A DNA stretch of 64,000 bases from Gallionellales bacterium GWA2_54_124 (GTDB taxonomy: Bacteria > Pseudomonadota > Gammaproteobacteria > Burkholderiales > Gallionellaceae). The position numbers were made by a program, and so were the translations under genes. Each line of letters starts with the position of its first letter. Within the stretch, counting starts at the first letter, position 1. The stretch is from positions 186,001 to 250,000 of the forward strand of contig MGWO01000002.1 in assembly GCA_001801025.1 (NCBI GenBank). Reading direction: 5' to 3'. Shown in pieces: positions 17,579 to 26,476 of the stretch. Below the pieces are notes generated by a model that saw nothing but the letters and a program-made list of their open reading frames with translations, was not told the DNA's origin and made no database searches.

Positions 17579-18718
17579 ATGGCAGAAGACAGCGATCTAG
17601 AAAAAACAGAACAGCCCTCACAGCGGCGACTTGACCAGGCGAAGGAAAAAGGTCAAGTCGCGCGTTCGAATGAGTTATCGACATTTTCAATTTTATTGGC
17701 AGGTGGTGCTGCGCTGTGGTTTATGGGAGCATCGCTCAATGCGCACATGGTTCGGCTGTTGCATGACGCCCTAATCTTTAATCAAGATGTTGTTTTTAAA
17801 CCGGAATTGCTGATTCCGCGCCTGTATGATCTTTCCATGGATATGCTGATTACTTTTGCACCTGTGTTGCTGATGATGTTCATCACTGCGCTGGGAGCGC
17901 CGTTGATTTTGAACGGCTGGCTGTTCAGTACCGAAGCCCTTGTGCCGCAATTTTCCCGTATGAATCCGATTACCGGCATGGGGCGCATTTTTTCGACCAA
18001 TTCTCTGGTTGAGCTGGCAAAGGCGCTTGGTAAGGCGACGATTGTGGGGGGGGTGGCAACCTGGGTGATCTGGCATCATCGTGATGATGTAATACAACTG
18101 GCGAGCTTGTCGGTGACAACCGCCATCTCGCAGACGGGTTATCTGGTAACCGGCAGCTTTCTGGCGATTGTTAGCGGTATGCTGTTGATCGTGGCGATCG
18201 ATGTGCCATTTCAGTTGTGGAGTCACAACAAGAAGCTGATGATGACCAAAGAGGAAATTCGTCAGGAGTCCAAGGAAACCGATGGTAATCCTGAAGTCAA
18301 GGGGCGTATTCGCAGCATGCAGAGAGAAGCGGCGCGCCGTCGCATGATGTCGGCTATTCCAACTGCCGATGTGGTGGTGACTAACCCGACTCACTATTCA
18401 GTGGCATTGAAGTACAGCGACAAGGGTATGAGTGCACCTGTCGTGGTGGCTAAGGGTTCTCATCTGATCGCTCAGCGCATTCGTGAAATCGCTCAGGAAA
18501 ATAATGTGCCGATACTGGAGGCGCCGCCGCTGGCCCGTGCGCTGCACAAGCATACCGAAATCGGCGACGCCATCCCTGAAGCGTTGTACACCGCGGTGGC
18601 CGAGGTGCTGGCCTATGTGTACCAGTTGAAGCGCTACAATACAGACGGTGGTGTGCGGCCTGATCAGCCGGATAGTCTGCCGGTGCCAGCTGAGTTGGAT
18701 CCCGGGGCTGTCGCATGA
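17579..18718 (+). CDS. flhB: FlhB, flagellar export switch protein
   Basis: Inner-membrane export component of 379 residues that switches secretion from hook to filament substrates. The N-terminus (EDSDLEKTEQPSQRRLDQA) is typical. Four membrane helices follow, then a cytoplasmic domain with the self-cleavage motif NPTH at N269-P270 (codons at 18383). FlhA starts inside its last codons (4-base overlap). A paralogue of only the cytoplasmic domain lies at 59472. The operon continues flhA-flhF-flhG-fliA-motC-motD. Confidence 0.96.
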   Translation: MAEDSDLEKTEQPSQRRLDQAKEKGQVARSNELSTFSILLAGGAALWFMGASLNAHMVRLLHDALIFNQDVVFKPELLIPRLYDLSMDMLITFAPVLLMMFITALGAPLILNGWLFSTEALVPQFSRMNPITGMGRIFSTNSLVELAKALGKATIVGGVATWVIWHHRDDVIQLASLSVTTAISQTGYLVTGSFLAIVSGMLLIVAIDVPFQLWSHNKKLMMTKEEIRQESKETDGNPEVKGRIRSMQREAARRRMMSAIPTADVVVTNPTHYSVALKYSDKGMSAPVVVAKGSHLIAQRIREIAQENNVPILEAPPLARALHKHTEIGDAIPEALYTAVAEVLAYVYQLKRYNTDGGVRPDQPDSLPVPAELDPGAVA

Positions 18719-20802
18719 ATATGACCGCTATCGCTGCCTTTTTGAAAGCCAGCATAAAACTGCGCAGCATGGCAGGCCCCATCCTGATCATCCTGATATT
18801 GGCGATGATGGTGCTGCCCCTGCCGCCGATGCTGCTCGATGTGCTGTTCACCTTTAATATTGCGATCGCGGTGATGGTGCTGCTCATCAGCATGAATACC
18901 ACCAAGGCGCTCGACTTCCTGTCCTTCCCGACCATCTTGCTGATCACGACCCTGTTGCGTTTGTCGCTGAATGTGGCCTCCACCCGTGTGGTGTTGCTCG
19001 AAGGTCATAAGGGAGGGGATGCTGCGGGTAAGGTGATTGAATCGTTCGGCTTGTTTCTGGTTGGTGGCAATTATGCCGTTGGTATCGTCGTTTTTGCGAT
19101 TTTGGTTGTGATCAACTTTATGGTCATCACCAAGGGTGCCGGACGTATCGCCGAGGTGGGTGCGCGCTTTACGCTCGATGCGATGCCGGGTAAACAAATG
19201 GCGATCGATGCGGATTTGAACGCCGGCCTGATCGGTGAAGATGTGGCCCGCAAGCGGCGTGCTGAAATCGGTCAGGAAGCGGATTTTTACGGCGCGATGG
19301 ACGGTGCGAGTAAATTCGTGCGGGGTGATGCGGTCGCCGGTATCTTAATTTTGTTTATCAATTTAATCGGCGGCTTGATCGTCGGTGTGTTGCAGCACAA
19401 TATGGATATTTCGACCGCCGCCAGTCGCTATACGCTGCTCGCTATCGGTGACGGTCTGGTCGCGCAAATTCCAGCGCTGGTGATTTCGACCGCGGCTGGT
19501 GTAGTGGTCAGTCGGGTGTCTACCGAAGAGAACATCGGCGAACAAATGATGGGGCAGTTGTTCAAACAGCCGCAGCTGATCATGCTCACCGCAGCGATCA
19601 TCGGCATGATGGGGATGATACCCGGCATGCCGCATTTCTCTTTTTTGCTGCTGGCAGGCGGTATGATGTGGCTGGCCTACAATCTGTCGAAAAAATCAGA
19701 AAAAGTGGTCGAGCAGGAAAAGGCGGAAGTTGCGGCGACCCCTATTATCGGTGAAGCATCGGATGCCAGTTGGGAGGACGTGGCGCAAGTCGATGTACTG
19801 GGGCTGGAGGTCGGTTACCGCCTGATCACGCTGGTGGATAAGGCGCAGGACGGTGATTTATTGCGCCGGATCAAAGGAATACGTAAAAAATTTACGCAGG
19901 ATATCGGATTTTTGCCGCCCTCGGTGCATATCCGTGACAATCTCGATCTGCGTCCGAATGCTTATCGTATCACCCTCAAGGGCGTTGAAATCGGCAGTGG
20001 CGATGCCTATCCTCACCAGCTGCTGGCGATCAACCCGGGGAGTGTGACGGGAGAGTTGATCGGTACGCCGACGCGGGATCCGGCTTTTGGGTTGCCGGCG
20101 ATCTGGATTGAGGCAGCTTTGCGAGATCAGGCGCAGATTATGGGTTATACCGTGGTGGATCCGGGGACCGTGGTTGCGACTCACCTGAGTAATTTGCTCA
20201 GTACCCGTTCTGCCGAATTGCTGGGCCGTCAGGAAGTGCAGCAGTTGCTTGATCATCTGGGAAAATTTGCGCCAAAGTTGGTTGAAGACCTGGTGCCCAA
20301 GTCATTACCGTTAGGCACGGTACAAAAAGTGCTGCAAAATCTGCTTGATGAGGGCATGCATATTCGCGATATGCGAACGATTGCCGAGACATTGGCTGAT
20401 AATGCGTCAAGGACACAAGATCCTTATCAGCTGACCGTATTGGTGCGCGTGGCGCTGGGCCCTGCCATCGTGCAGCAGTACTATCCGTCGGCGCAGGAGT
20501 TGCAGGTGATCGGTATGGATAAGGAGTTGGAGCATATTCTGATGCAAGCGATGCAGGCAAGTCAGAACGGTATGGGGATAGAGCCGGGGCTGGCCGACAC
20601 GGTGCTCAATGAGTCGCGTGCAGCGGTACAGCGGCAGGAGCAAATGGGTTTGCCGACGGTGATGCTGGTGCCGGCACAGTTGCGCGATCTGCTGGCGCGT
20701 TTTTTGAAACGCACAGTGCCCAATTTAAGAGTTATTTCGCATGATGAAGTGCCGGACTTTAAAACGATCCGGGTTACGTCACTGGTAGGAGGAAACGCAT
20801 GA
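18715..20802 (+). CDS. flhA: FlhA, flagellar export gate protein
   Basis: Largest export gate subunit, 695 residues, usual length. The N-terminal half has about eight membrane helices and the conserved cytoplasmic FHIPEP loop region (GRIAEVGARFTLDAMPGKQMAIDADLN, then GASKFVRGDAVAG). The C-terminal domain (about 350-695) is the soluble docking platform for chaperone-substrate pairs such as FliS and FliT, both encoded in this window. The ATG overlaps the flhB stop by 4 bases, and the end overlaps flhF by 4 bases, which indicates translational coupling. Confidence 0.96.
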   Translation: MNMTAIAAFLKASIKLRSMAGPILIILILAMMVLPLPPMLLDVLFTFNIAIAVMVLLISMNTTKALDFLSFPTILLITTLLRLSLNVASTRVVLLEGHKGGDAAGKVIESFGLFLVGGNYAVGIVVFAILVVINFMVITKGAGRIAEVGARFTLDAMPGKQMAIDADLNAGLIGEDVARKRRAEIGQEADFYGAMDGASKFVRGDAVAGILILFINLIGGLIVGVLQHNMDISTAASRYTLLAIGDGLVAQIPALVISTAAGVVVSRVSTEENIGEQMMGQLFKQPQLIMLTAAIIGMMGMIPGMPHFSFLLLAGGMMWLAYNLSKKSEKVVEQEKAEVAATPIIGEASDASWEDVAQVDVLGLEVGYRLITLVDKAQDGDLLRRIKGIRKKFTQDIGFLPPSVHIRDNLDLRPNAYRITLKGVEIGSGDAYPHQLLAINPGSVTGELIGTPTRDPAFGLPAIWIEAALRDQAQIMGYTVVDPGTVVATHLSNLLSTRSAELLGRQEVQQLLDHLGKFAPKLVEDLVPKSLPLGTVQKVLQNLLDEGMHIRDMRTIAETLADNASRTQDPYQLTVLVRVALGPAIVQQYYPSAQELQVIGMDKELEHILMQAMQASQNGMGIEPGLADTVLNESRAAVQRQEQMGLPTVMLVPAQLRDLLARFLKRTVPNLRVISHDEVPDFKTIRVTSLVGGNA

Positions 20803-22178
20803 ATATCAGAAAATTCACGGCCGCATCGGCTCGTGAGGCGCTCAAAGAGATACGCAGCGAGCTGGGTGAAGAAGCTGTCATTTTATCGAATCGAAAGACC
20901 GAGCACGGCGTGGAAATTCATGCCATGGCAAACGATGAAATGGTGCGCTTGTCTTCGGCGAGCACGCCTGTATTGAAACATCCGGCAAAGCCTAAGACGG
21001 TCGATATTGCCAGCGTATATCAGGCGTATGAAGCGGAGGAGGCGGATGATGAACCCTTTTTAAAGTTAGGCAATAAGGCCAAGCCTCAGGCGGTCGCGCA
21101 ACCCGCTCAAGCCGTCGTTCAATCGGTTGTTCAGGCCGTTATCCAACCGCCAGTTCCACCTGCTGAGCCCGTTGAAGAGGCGTTGATCAGTAAGCCTGTG
21201 CAAGCCTTTATATCAACACCAGCAGGGGAGGCCGCGATTCTGGGCGAGATTAAGTCCATGCACAGCATGTTGCAAAAGCAGATCGAAACTTTGTCGTGGA
21301 ACAATGTGCAGCAGCGCGATCCGCAGCGCGCGGGGCTGTTGCGGCGCATGCTCAATGCAGGATTCAGTACGCTGCTTGCGCGTCAGTTGCTCGATAAGAT
21401 GCCAGCGGGTAATGAAAAGGGTGAATCCTGGATCAAGCAGGTTCTGAAGCGAAATCTTCGCGTGGCAGGTATCGACGATGACATTGTGGTCAGAGGTGGC
21501 GTCTATGCACTGATTGGTCCGACGGGCGTTGGAAAAACGACTACGACGGCGAAACTCGCGGCGCGTGCGGTGGTGCGTTACGGTGCGGATAAAGTGGCTT
21601 TGCTCACGACAGACAGTTACCGGATCGGCGCTTACGAACAGCTGAAAATTTATGGAAAAATTCTGGGAGTGGCCGTTCATGCGGTCAAAGGGGCGGATGA
21701 TTTGCGTCTGACGCTTGCTGCCTTGCGCCATAAACATCTGGTGTTGATTGATACTGTCGGAATGGGACAGCGCGACGAACGCGTGGTCGAGCAGGGTGAT
21801 ATGTTTGATGCGGCCGGGGTGCAGCGTTTACTGGTATTGAATTCGACCAGTGGCGGCGATACGCTTGAAGATGTGGTGCGCATGTATTACAGCAACAAGG
21901 TTATCGGCTGTATTGCGACTAAGCTTGATGAGGCGGCGAATCTGGGCGCGATACTGGATGTTGTAGTGCGGCACAGACTGGTGATGTATTTTATGGCTAA
22001 CGGACAGCGGGTTCCTGAGGACTTGCATCTGGTCAATATCGACATATTGCTGCATCGTGCCTTCAAGCCTGCTGAAGAGAAAACGCCTTTCACGCTGGAG
22101 GCGCTGGAATTCCCGACGATCATGGCTGATTCCGGTAGTGCGGCGGTCGCATCCGGCGAGGTGACCTATGCACTTTGA
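20799..22178 (+). CDS. flhF: FlhF, SRP-type GTPase for polar flagellum placement
   Basis: Protein of 459 residues of the signal-recognition GTPase family that marks the pole for flagellum assembly. The N-terminal basic B domain starts MNIRKFTAASAREALKEIR. A variable Ala/Val/Pro-rich linker follows (about 95-140), then the NG domain with P-loop GPTGVGKTTTTAKLA, TTDSYRIGAYEQL, DTVGMGQRD and the specificity motif TKLDEAANLG. It overlaps flhA (4 bases) and flhG (11 bases). Its presence supports polar flagellation. Confidence 0.95.
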   Translation: MNIRKFTAASAREALKEIRSELGEEAVILSNRKTEHGVEIHAMANDEMVRLSSASTPVLKHPAKPKTVDIASVYQAYEAEEADDEPFLKLGNKAKPQAVAQPAQAVVQSVVQAVIQPPVPPAEPVEEALISKPVQAFISTPAGEAAILGEIKSMHSMLQKQIETLSWNNVQQRDPQRAGLLRRMLNAGFSTLLARQLLDKMPAGNEKGESWIKQVLKRNLRVAGIDDDIVVRGGVYALIGPTGVGKTTTTAKLAARAVVRYGADKVALLTTDSYRIGAYEQLKIYGKILGVAVHAVKGADDLRLTLAALRHKHLVLIDTVGMGQRDERVVEQGDMFDAAGVQRLLVLNSTSGGDTLEDVVRMYYSNKVIGCIATKLDEAANLGAILDVVVRHRLVMYFMANGQRVPEDLHLVNIDILLHRAFKPAEEKTPFTLEALEFPTIMADSGSAAVASGEVTYAL

Positions 22179-23139
22179 TGTGGATGCCGAGGAATTGGCG
22201 CAGTCCGGTGAGTTGTCCTTAGCGCAGTTTGCGAGCCCGCAGCGTTTGGGTGAGGATGATCAGGCCGAAGGCTTGCGGCGGTTGTTAGTGGGCAATCGAA
22301 CGCAGGTGATCACCCTTGTTGCGGGGAAATCCGGTATGGGGCGCACCAGCGTCACGCTCAATCTGGCAACCGCGCTGGCATCGGCCGGGCGTGATGTGCT
22401 GGTGCTGGACGAAAATCCTGCGCCAAATAATTTAACCGATAGTTTGGGGCTGTTTGCACGGCATGACTTGCTGGATGTGGTGCAAGGTAAGTGTCAGTTG
22501 CAGGACGTGTTGCTGCCGGCTAAGGGTTATGCGATTTTGCCGGTATCCCGTTTGATGCGTGCGCTGGAAAAATTGAAGCCTGTCGAGCAGAAGCGGATGG
22601 AAAAAGTGTTGTCTGAAGTCAGTGCAGGGGTTGATGTGATGCTGGTGGATGCAGCGATGCTCTCGGCTCAAGGCGCGGTGTCTGCAAGTCTTGCCTCCGG
22701 CGTCAGAGTGCTGGTCGTGATGGATGCGACGGCTAGCGGTATCACCGAGAGCTATTCGCTGATTAAGCGACTGGCGCTGGAAAATGCACGTCTGCGCTTT
22801 GAGGTGGTGGTGAACAAGGTGGCCAATGAAGAGGTGGCAAGGCTGGTGTTTGGCAATATGGAGAAAGTTGCCAGAGCTAAGCTTGCAGCACGCTTGGAGT
22901 ATTTGGGTTACATTCCGCAAGATGACAGGCTTAAGCGTTCCACCCAGTTGTCACGTTCGGTGGTGGAGTCTTATCCTGCGTCCAGTTCTGCGAAATCGTG
23001 CATCGCACTGTCACAAAGTGTGTTACAAAAGACGACGCGGCAGGATGAAATGGAAGGCGGTATTTCACAGATGATGAAAAATCTGATCAGGCAGTTGGCG
23101 CGTCAGCACGACAGATCGCCGGAAACAATGACCAATTAA
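22168..23139 (+). CDS. flhG: FlhG, MinD-like flagellar number regulator with altered ATPase motifs
   Basis: FlhG (FleN, YlxH) limits flagellar number and stimulates FlhF. This 323-residue protein has an FlhF-activating N-terminal motif (DDQAEGLRRLL) followed by the MinD fold. The nucleotide motifs deviate: the deviant Walker A reads GKSGMGRTS, with Arg in place of the P-loop Lys, the usual DADLGLAN is DENPAPNN, and the switch II DTAAG is DAAML. It may bind ATP poorly or not hydrolyse it. It overlaps flhF by 11 bases and precedes fliA. Confidence 0.9.
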   Translation: MHFDVDAEELAQSGELSLAQFASPQRLGEDDQAEGLRRLLVGNRTQVITLVAGKSGMGRTSVTLNLATALASAGRDVLVLDENPAPNNLTDSLGLFARHDLLDVVQGKCQLQDVLLPAKGYAILPVSRLMRALEKLKPVEQKRMEKVLSEVSAGVDVMLVDAAMLSAQGAVSASLASGVRVLVVMDATASGITESYSLIKRLALENARLRFEVVVNKVANEEVARLVFGNMEKVARAKLAARLEYLGYIPQDDRLKRSTQLSRSVVESYPASSSAKSCIALSQSVLQKTTRQDEMEGGISQMMKNLIRQLARQHDRSPETMTN

Positions 23140-23151
23140 TATTAAAGGCCT

Positions 23152-23862
23152 ATGTATAACGCTTCTGGATTGCAGGACAAGAATCAGTGTTTGCGGGATT
23201 ATGCGCCTCTGGTTAAGCGCATTGCCCATCAGATGATGAGCAAGTTGCCCTACAGTGTGCAGATAGACGATATCATTCAGGCGGGCATGATGGGGTTGCT
23301 GGATGCCGCAACCCGCTATGACGAAATTCACGGTGCACAGTTTGAAACGTATGCGACGCAACGTATTCGTGGTGCCATGCTTGATGAACTGCGCAGCGCG
23401 GACTGGTTGCCGCGCAGTTTGCGTCGGGATATGCGGCGCATCGAACAGGGTGTCAGCCGGTTACAGCAAAAGTTGGGACGTGCCCCTAATGAAACGGAAA
23501 TCGCTAAAGAGCTCGAGGTGTCTTTGGCTCAGTACCAGCAGATGCTGCAGGAATCGCGCGGTGCGCAGCTGATTTATTATGAAGATTTTCAGGATGAGGA
23601 TCATGAGGATTTCTTCGAACGTTTTGAGTTTGCCAACGATACGGATCCGCTGGCATTGCTACAGGATGACCGTTTTAAGTCTGAACTGGCGCGTGCGATC
23701 GACGTTTTGCCTGAACGTGAGCGTCTGCTGATGGCGCTGATTTATGAGCAGGAATTAAATTTGCGCGAGGTGGGCGAGGTATTCGGCGTTAGCGAATCCC
23801 GTATCTCGCAATTGCATAGTCAGGCGGTGCTGCGTCTGCGCGGTTCGCTGAAAGGGTATTGA
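23152..23862 (+). CDS. fliA: FliA, sigma-28 factor
   Basis: Sigma factor for late flagellar and chemotaxis genes, 236 residues. Region 2 is clear (YAPLVKRIAHQMMSKLP; DDIIQAGMMGLLDAATRYDE; GAQFETYATQRIRGAMLDELR). Region 3 follows (WLPRSLRRDMRRIE), and region 4 ends the protein (LPERERLLMALIYEQELNLREVGEVFGVSESRISQLH). Its inhibitor flgM is at 25926. Good sigma-28 promoters are visible before flgM and flgK. The stop overlaps the motC start. Confidence 0.96.
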   Translation: MYNASGLQDKNQCLRDYAPLVKRIAHQMMSKLPYSVQIDDIIQAGMMGLLDAATRYDEIHGAQFETYATQRIRGAMLDELRSADWLPRSLRRDMRRIEQGVSRLQQKLGRAPNETEIAKELEVSLAQYQQMLQESRGAQLIYYEDFQDEDHEDFFERFEFANDTDPLALLQDDRFKSELARAIDVLPERERLLMALIYEQELNLREVGEVFGVSESRISQLHSQAVLRLRGSLKGY

Positions 23863-24602
23863 TGGATAAGCTGACACTGCTGGGTTTGCTGGTCGCCATT
23901 GCCGGTATTCTGTCCGGCCAGATTTTGGAAGGAAGTAATCTTAGCGTGTTGTTTCAGGGCAGCGCCTTTTTGATCGTGTTTTGCGGCACGCTGGGGGCTG
24001 TGATGGTGCAAAGCTCTGCCAAGGTATTTATGACGGCAATCAAAATGGGTGCATGGGCATTCTCGACACCGAAATCCGCCGGCCCGGATTTGATTTTACA
24101 GCTGACCAGTTGGGGGGCGCTGGCGCGCAAAGAGGGGATGCTGGCGCTTGAGGCACGCATTCCGGGTATTGCAGATCCCTTTATGAAGAAAGGGGTGCAG
24201 TTGCTGGTTGACGGGCACAGTGCCGAAAAAATTCGCGATGTGCTGGAGACGGATATTCAATCCTGGGAACAGTTGCGCTGGCAATCGGCGCGGGTATGGG
24301 AGGCGGCAGCCGGCTATTCTCCAACCGTGGGGATTATCGGTGCCGTTTTAGGTTTGATGCACGTGATGCAGAATTTATCAGAGCCATCTAAACTCGGGAG
24401 CGGGATTGCGGTTGCCTTTGTCGCAACCATATACGGTGTGGCGTTTGCCAATTTGCTGTTTTTGCCGGTTGCTAATAAGTTAAAGGCCATCATCATGCAG
24501 CAGACGCATATGCGCGACATGGTGATCGATGGTCTGGGTGCGATCGCCAATGGGGAAAATCCGCGTTATATCGAACTTAAACTCCAGAGTTATCTGAACT
24601 GA
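23862..24602 (+). CDS. motC: MotC, stator ion channel subunit (MotA/PomA family)
   Basis: Stator A-type subunit of 246 residues with four membrane segments: two near the N-terminus (about 1-50) and two in the C-terminal half around SPTVGIIGAVLGLMHVMQNL and GIAVAFVATIYGVAFANLLF. The cytoplasmic loop between them contacts FliG. The ATG at 23862 overlaps the fliA stop; a TTG one codon earlier is less likely. Placement behind fliA and paired with motD matches the MotC/MotD set of Pseudomonas. No other stator pair is in the window. Confidence 0.92.
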   Translation: MDKLTLLGLLVAIAGILSGQILEGSNLSVLFQGSAFLIVFCGTLGAVMVQSSAKVFMTAIKMGAWAFSTPKSAGPDLILQLTSWGALARKEGMLALEARIPGIADPFMKKGVQLLVDGHSAEKIRDVLETDIQSWEQLRWQSARVWEAAAGYSPTVGIIGAVLGLMHVMQNLSEPSKLGSGIAVAFVATIYGVAFANLLFLPVANKLKAIIMQQTHMRDMVIDGLGAIANGENPRYIELKLQSYLN

Positions 24603-24603
24603 T

Positions 24604-25449
24604 ATGGCGCGCCGTCGCAAACGTGCCGAGCACGATAATCATGAACGCTGGCTGATTTCGTATGCAGACTTTGTCACCCTGTTGTTCGCTTTTTTTGTCG
24701 TGATGTATTCGATTTCATCGGTCAATGAAGGCAAATACAAAACCTTCAGCGATTCGCTGAATTCGGCTTTTTCGGAGTCATCTTCTACTGTGGTGCCTAA
24801 CACTCAGGGGCAGTTGTTTAAGGTGCTGGTGGATAAGCGAGATGCGCGGATGCTCGAGCAGCAGCGCAAGATACAGGCGCAGATGAAGGCGGTCGACGCG
24901 AGTTTGAGAGAAGTGATGGGGCCGTTGATTGCGCAGGGGTTAGTCGGGGTGCATCAGACTAAGCGCGGCGTAGTGGTTGACATCAGTGCGAGCACGCTGT
25001 TTCGCGAGGGGGAAGAGAAACTTCAGCCAGGCGCTCAGGAAACGTTGCAGCAAGTCGCGTTGGTGTTAAGCCGTGAAAACCAATCGGTCGAGGTTGAAGG
25101 GCATACCGACGATGTGCCGATTAAGACGACGCAGTTTCCATCCAATTGGGAGTTGTCTTCGGGGCGCGCCAGCAGTGTCGTCAGAACCCTAGTTACGTAT
25201 GGCGTTCCAGAAAAGCGTCTGGCTGCTGTCGGTATGGCGGCTAACCAGCCCGTTGTGGCGAATGACACGCCTGAGAACCGTGCTAAAAACAGGCGGGTTT
25301 CCATTACGATTTTGTCACCGGAGTTCGATCGTCTGGCCGATAGTGCGGAAAGCTTGCCCGCTGTAGAGGCAGCTAAGCCTTCAGATTCTGCTAAGTCACC
25401 AGCTCAGGTAAAACCGGTTGTGAAAGCCGCGCCTGTGGTGAAAAATTAA
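24604..25449 (+). CDS. motD: MotD, stator anchor subunit (MotB/OmpA family)
   Basis: Stator B-type subunit of 281 residues. A short basic N-terminus (ARRRKRAEHDNHERW) leads to one membrane helix with the plug-proximal ISYADFVTLLFAFFVVMYSIS; the aspartate there is the ion-binding residue. The C-terminal OmpA-like domain (about 125-240) binds peptidoglycan (VEGHTDDVPI, NWELSSGRA, NRAKNRRV). An Ala/Pro/Lys tail ends it. It starts one base after motC. Its stop overlaps the stop of flgN on the other strand by 4 bases. Confidence 0.94.
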   Translation: MARRRKRAEHDNHERWLISYADFVTLLFAFFVVMYSISSVNEGKYKTFSDSLNSAFSESSSTVVPNTQGQLFKVLVDKRDARMLEQQRKIQAQMKAVDASLREVMGPLIAQGLVGVHQTKRGVVVDISASTLFREGEEKLQPGAQETLQQVALVLSRENQSVEVEGHTDDVPIKTTQFPSNWELSSGRASSVVRTLVTYGVPEKRLAAVGMAANQPVVANDTPENRAKNRRVSITILSPEFDRLADSAESLPAVEAAKPSDSAKSPAQVKPVVKAAPVVKN

Positions 25450-25922
25450 ACGCTGCCGAGCGAGCGCCCTGTACCCGCAGAAAAATTTGTTTGTCCGTCA
25501 GGGCCGTACAGATTCGCCTGACTTACCGCCCGTGTAAGTGCAGTGAGTGACTGTTGATTGTGGCGCAACTTCATTTGTATCAATTCGCCGTTAACGTTGT
25601 TGAGTTGCCGCGCCTGCTCCGTCAGTGTGCAGATTTCCTGCCAGATCAACAGGCACTCGTGATTATGTCCTTCAAGCCATGCCTGAATAGCTGCGCTGCT
25701 CAGGACGCCCACGTATTTTTCGAGCAGACGCCGGCGGGATTCAGACAGCTCATTCAGGCGCAGGGCATCGGCTGATTTCTTCTCGGCAAGGATCAGTAGC
25801 GGATCGATGCTGTTCTCGGTGAGCAGGCTTTGCTCTTGCCGCAGCAGTTCGACAAAACCACGAACGGCTAACCGCTCGTCCGTGAGGGCGGTCATTAACG
25901 CTGTGTGGCCGGGGTGCGACAA
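25446..25922 (-). CDS. flgN: FlgN, export chaperone for FlgK/FlgL
   Basis: Helical chaperone of up to 158 residues for the hook-filament junction proteins. The pattern RGFVELLRQEQSLLTENSIDPLL, then a long helix pair and a Gln-rich C-terminal region, fits FlgN. The longest frame starts TTG at 25922; an ATG at 25895 (MTALTDERL) is an alternative, and neither has a strong ribosome site. It lies directly after flgM, the usual pairing, and converges with motD. Family sequences are weakly conserved, so position carries much of the call. Confidence 0.82.
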   Translation of the reverse strand: MSHPGHTALMTALTDERLAVRGFVELLRQEQSLLTENSIDPLLILAEKKSADALRLNELSESRRRLLEKYVGVLSSAAIQAWLEGHNHECLLIWQEICTLTEQARQLNNVNGELIQMKLRHNQQSLTALTRAVSQANLYGPDGQTNFSAGTGRSLGSV

Positions 25923-25925
25923 GAT

Positions 25926-26228
25926 TTACGCCTGACTGCGGATCAGATCGCGAACAGACTGTATCAGCCGGTCAGCGATGACGCCAGAATTGACCTGAAA
26001 GCGACCTTCACTGATGGCTTGTTTGATTTGCGCAACCTTGTTTGCATCGATCACCGGAGTGTTCGACATGGACGCTTCCATTTTGGAGAGCTGAGACGCT
26101 GTCGAACCTAGTGATACGCTGGTGCCGGGTTCTTGTGCTGCCGGACTGCTCTTGGCGCTGGGTGTACGCGCGTTGGTTTCGTTAATCAGTCCAGCAGGTG
26201 GCGAATTGCCTGGTTTGTCAATTTTCAC
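25926..26228 (-). CDS. flgM: FlgM, anti-sigma-28 factor
   Basis: FlgM binds and holds FliA until hook completion lets it be exported. The 100-residue protein starts at GTG with GAGAGGA upstream. The N-terminal half is Ser/Pro/Ala-rich and likely disordered. The C-terminal sigma-binding helices are visible (DANKVAQIKQAISEGRFQVN and IADRLIQSVRDLI). A near-perfect sigma-28 promoter lies upstream, so FliA drives its own inhibitor. flgN follows at 3 bases. The HsbA/HsbR-like genes at 14045-16089 may act on it. Confidence 0.93.
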   Translation of the reverse strand: MKIDKPGNSPPAGLINETNARTPSAKSSPAAQEPGTSVSLGSTASQLSKMEASMSNTPVIDANKVAQIKQAISEGRFQVNSGVIADRLIQSVRDLIRSQA

Positions 26229-26276
26229 GGTAATCCTCTCAATCTGACGTTACTAAGTTTGTACGCGTTATCCTCT

Positions 26277-26303
26277 TTATCGGATGATACCCGTAAAACT
26301 TTA
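26277..26303 (-). promoter_or_regulatory. Sigma-28 (FliA) promoter of flgM-flgN
   Basis: On the minus strand the sequence reads TAAAGTTT, 11 bases, TCCGATAA. That is 15 of 16 positions of the enterobacterial sigma-28 consensus (TAAAGTTT-N11-GCCGATAA). It lies about 50 bases before the flgM GTG. This is the clearest regulatory site in the window. Confidence 0.88.
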
Positions 26304-26411
26304 GCAAAATTTACAATTGCTAGAAAATTTTTTATTGCGCCGGAAAAATAATTCAATAATTGCAGCTTAACTGTTAGCGATTATCCGTTTTTTCAGGAAA
26401 ATTTGCCTGTG

Positions 26412-26417
26412 TATAAT
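26412..26417 (+). promoter_or_regulatory. Possible -10 element ahead of the PLP decarboxylase
   Basis: TATAAT at 26412-26417, 60 bases before the decarboxylase start, in an A/T-rich gap divergent from the flgM promoter. No good -35 is visible at the usual distance. If used, the cassette would have its own promoter outside the flagellar sigma-28 system. Confidence 0.35.
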
Positions 26418-26476
26418 GCATAATGTTGGCCTTGCGGTGAGGACTGGCTGTGCGCGAGTGGCGGCTTGGGAGAGGC

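Noticed and set aside
25905-26111. Plus-strand open frame opposite flgM/flgN
   Set aside because: It overlaps two well-supported genes and the flgM regulatory context, and shows no domain or ribosome site.
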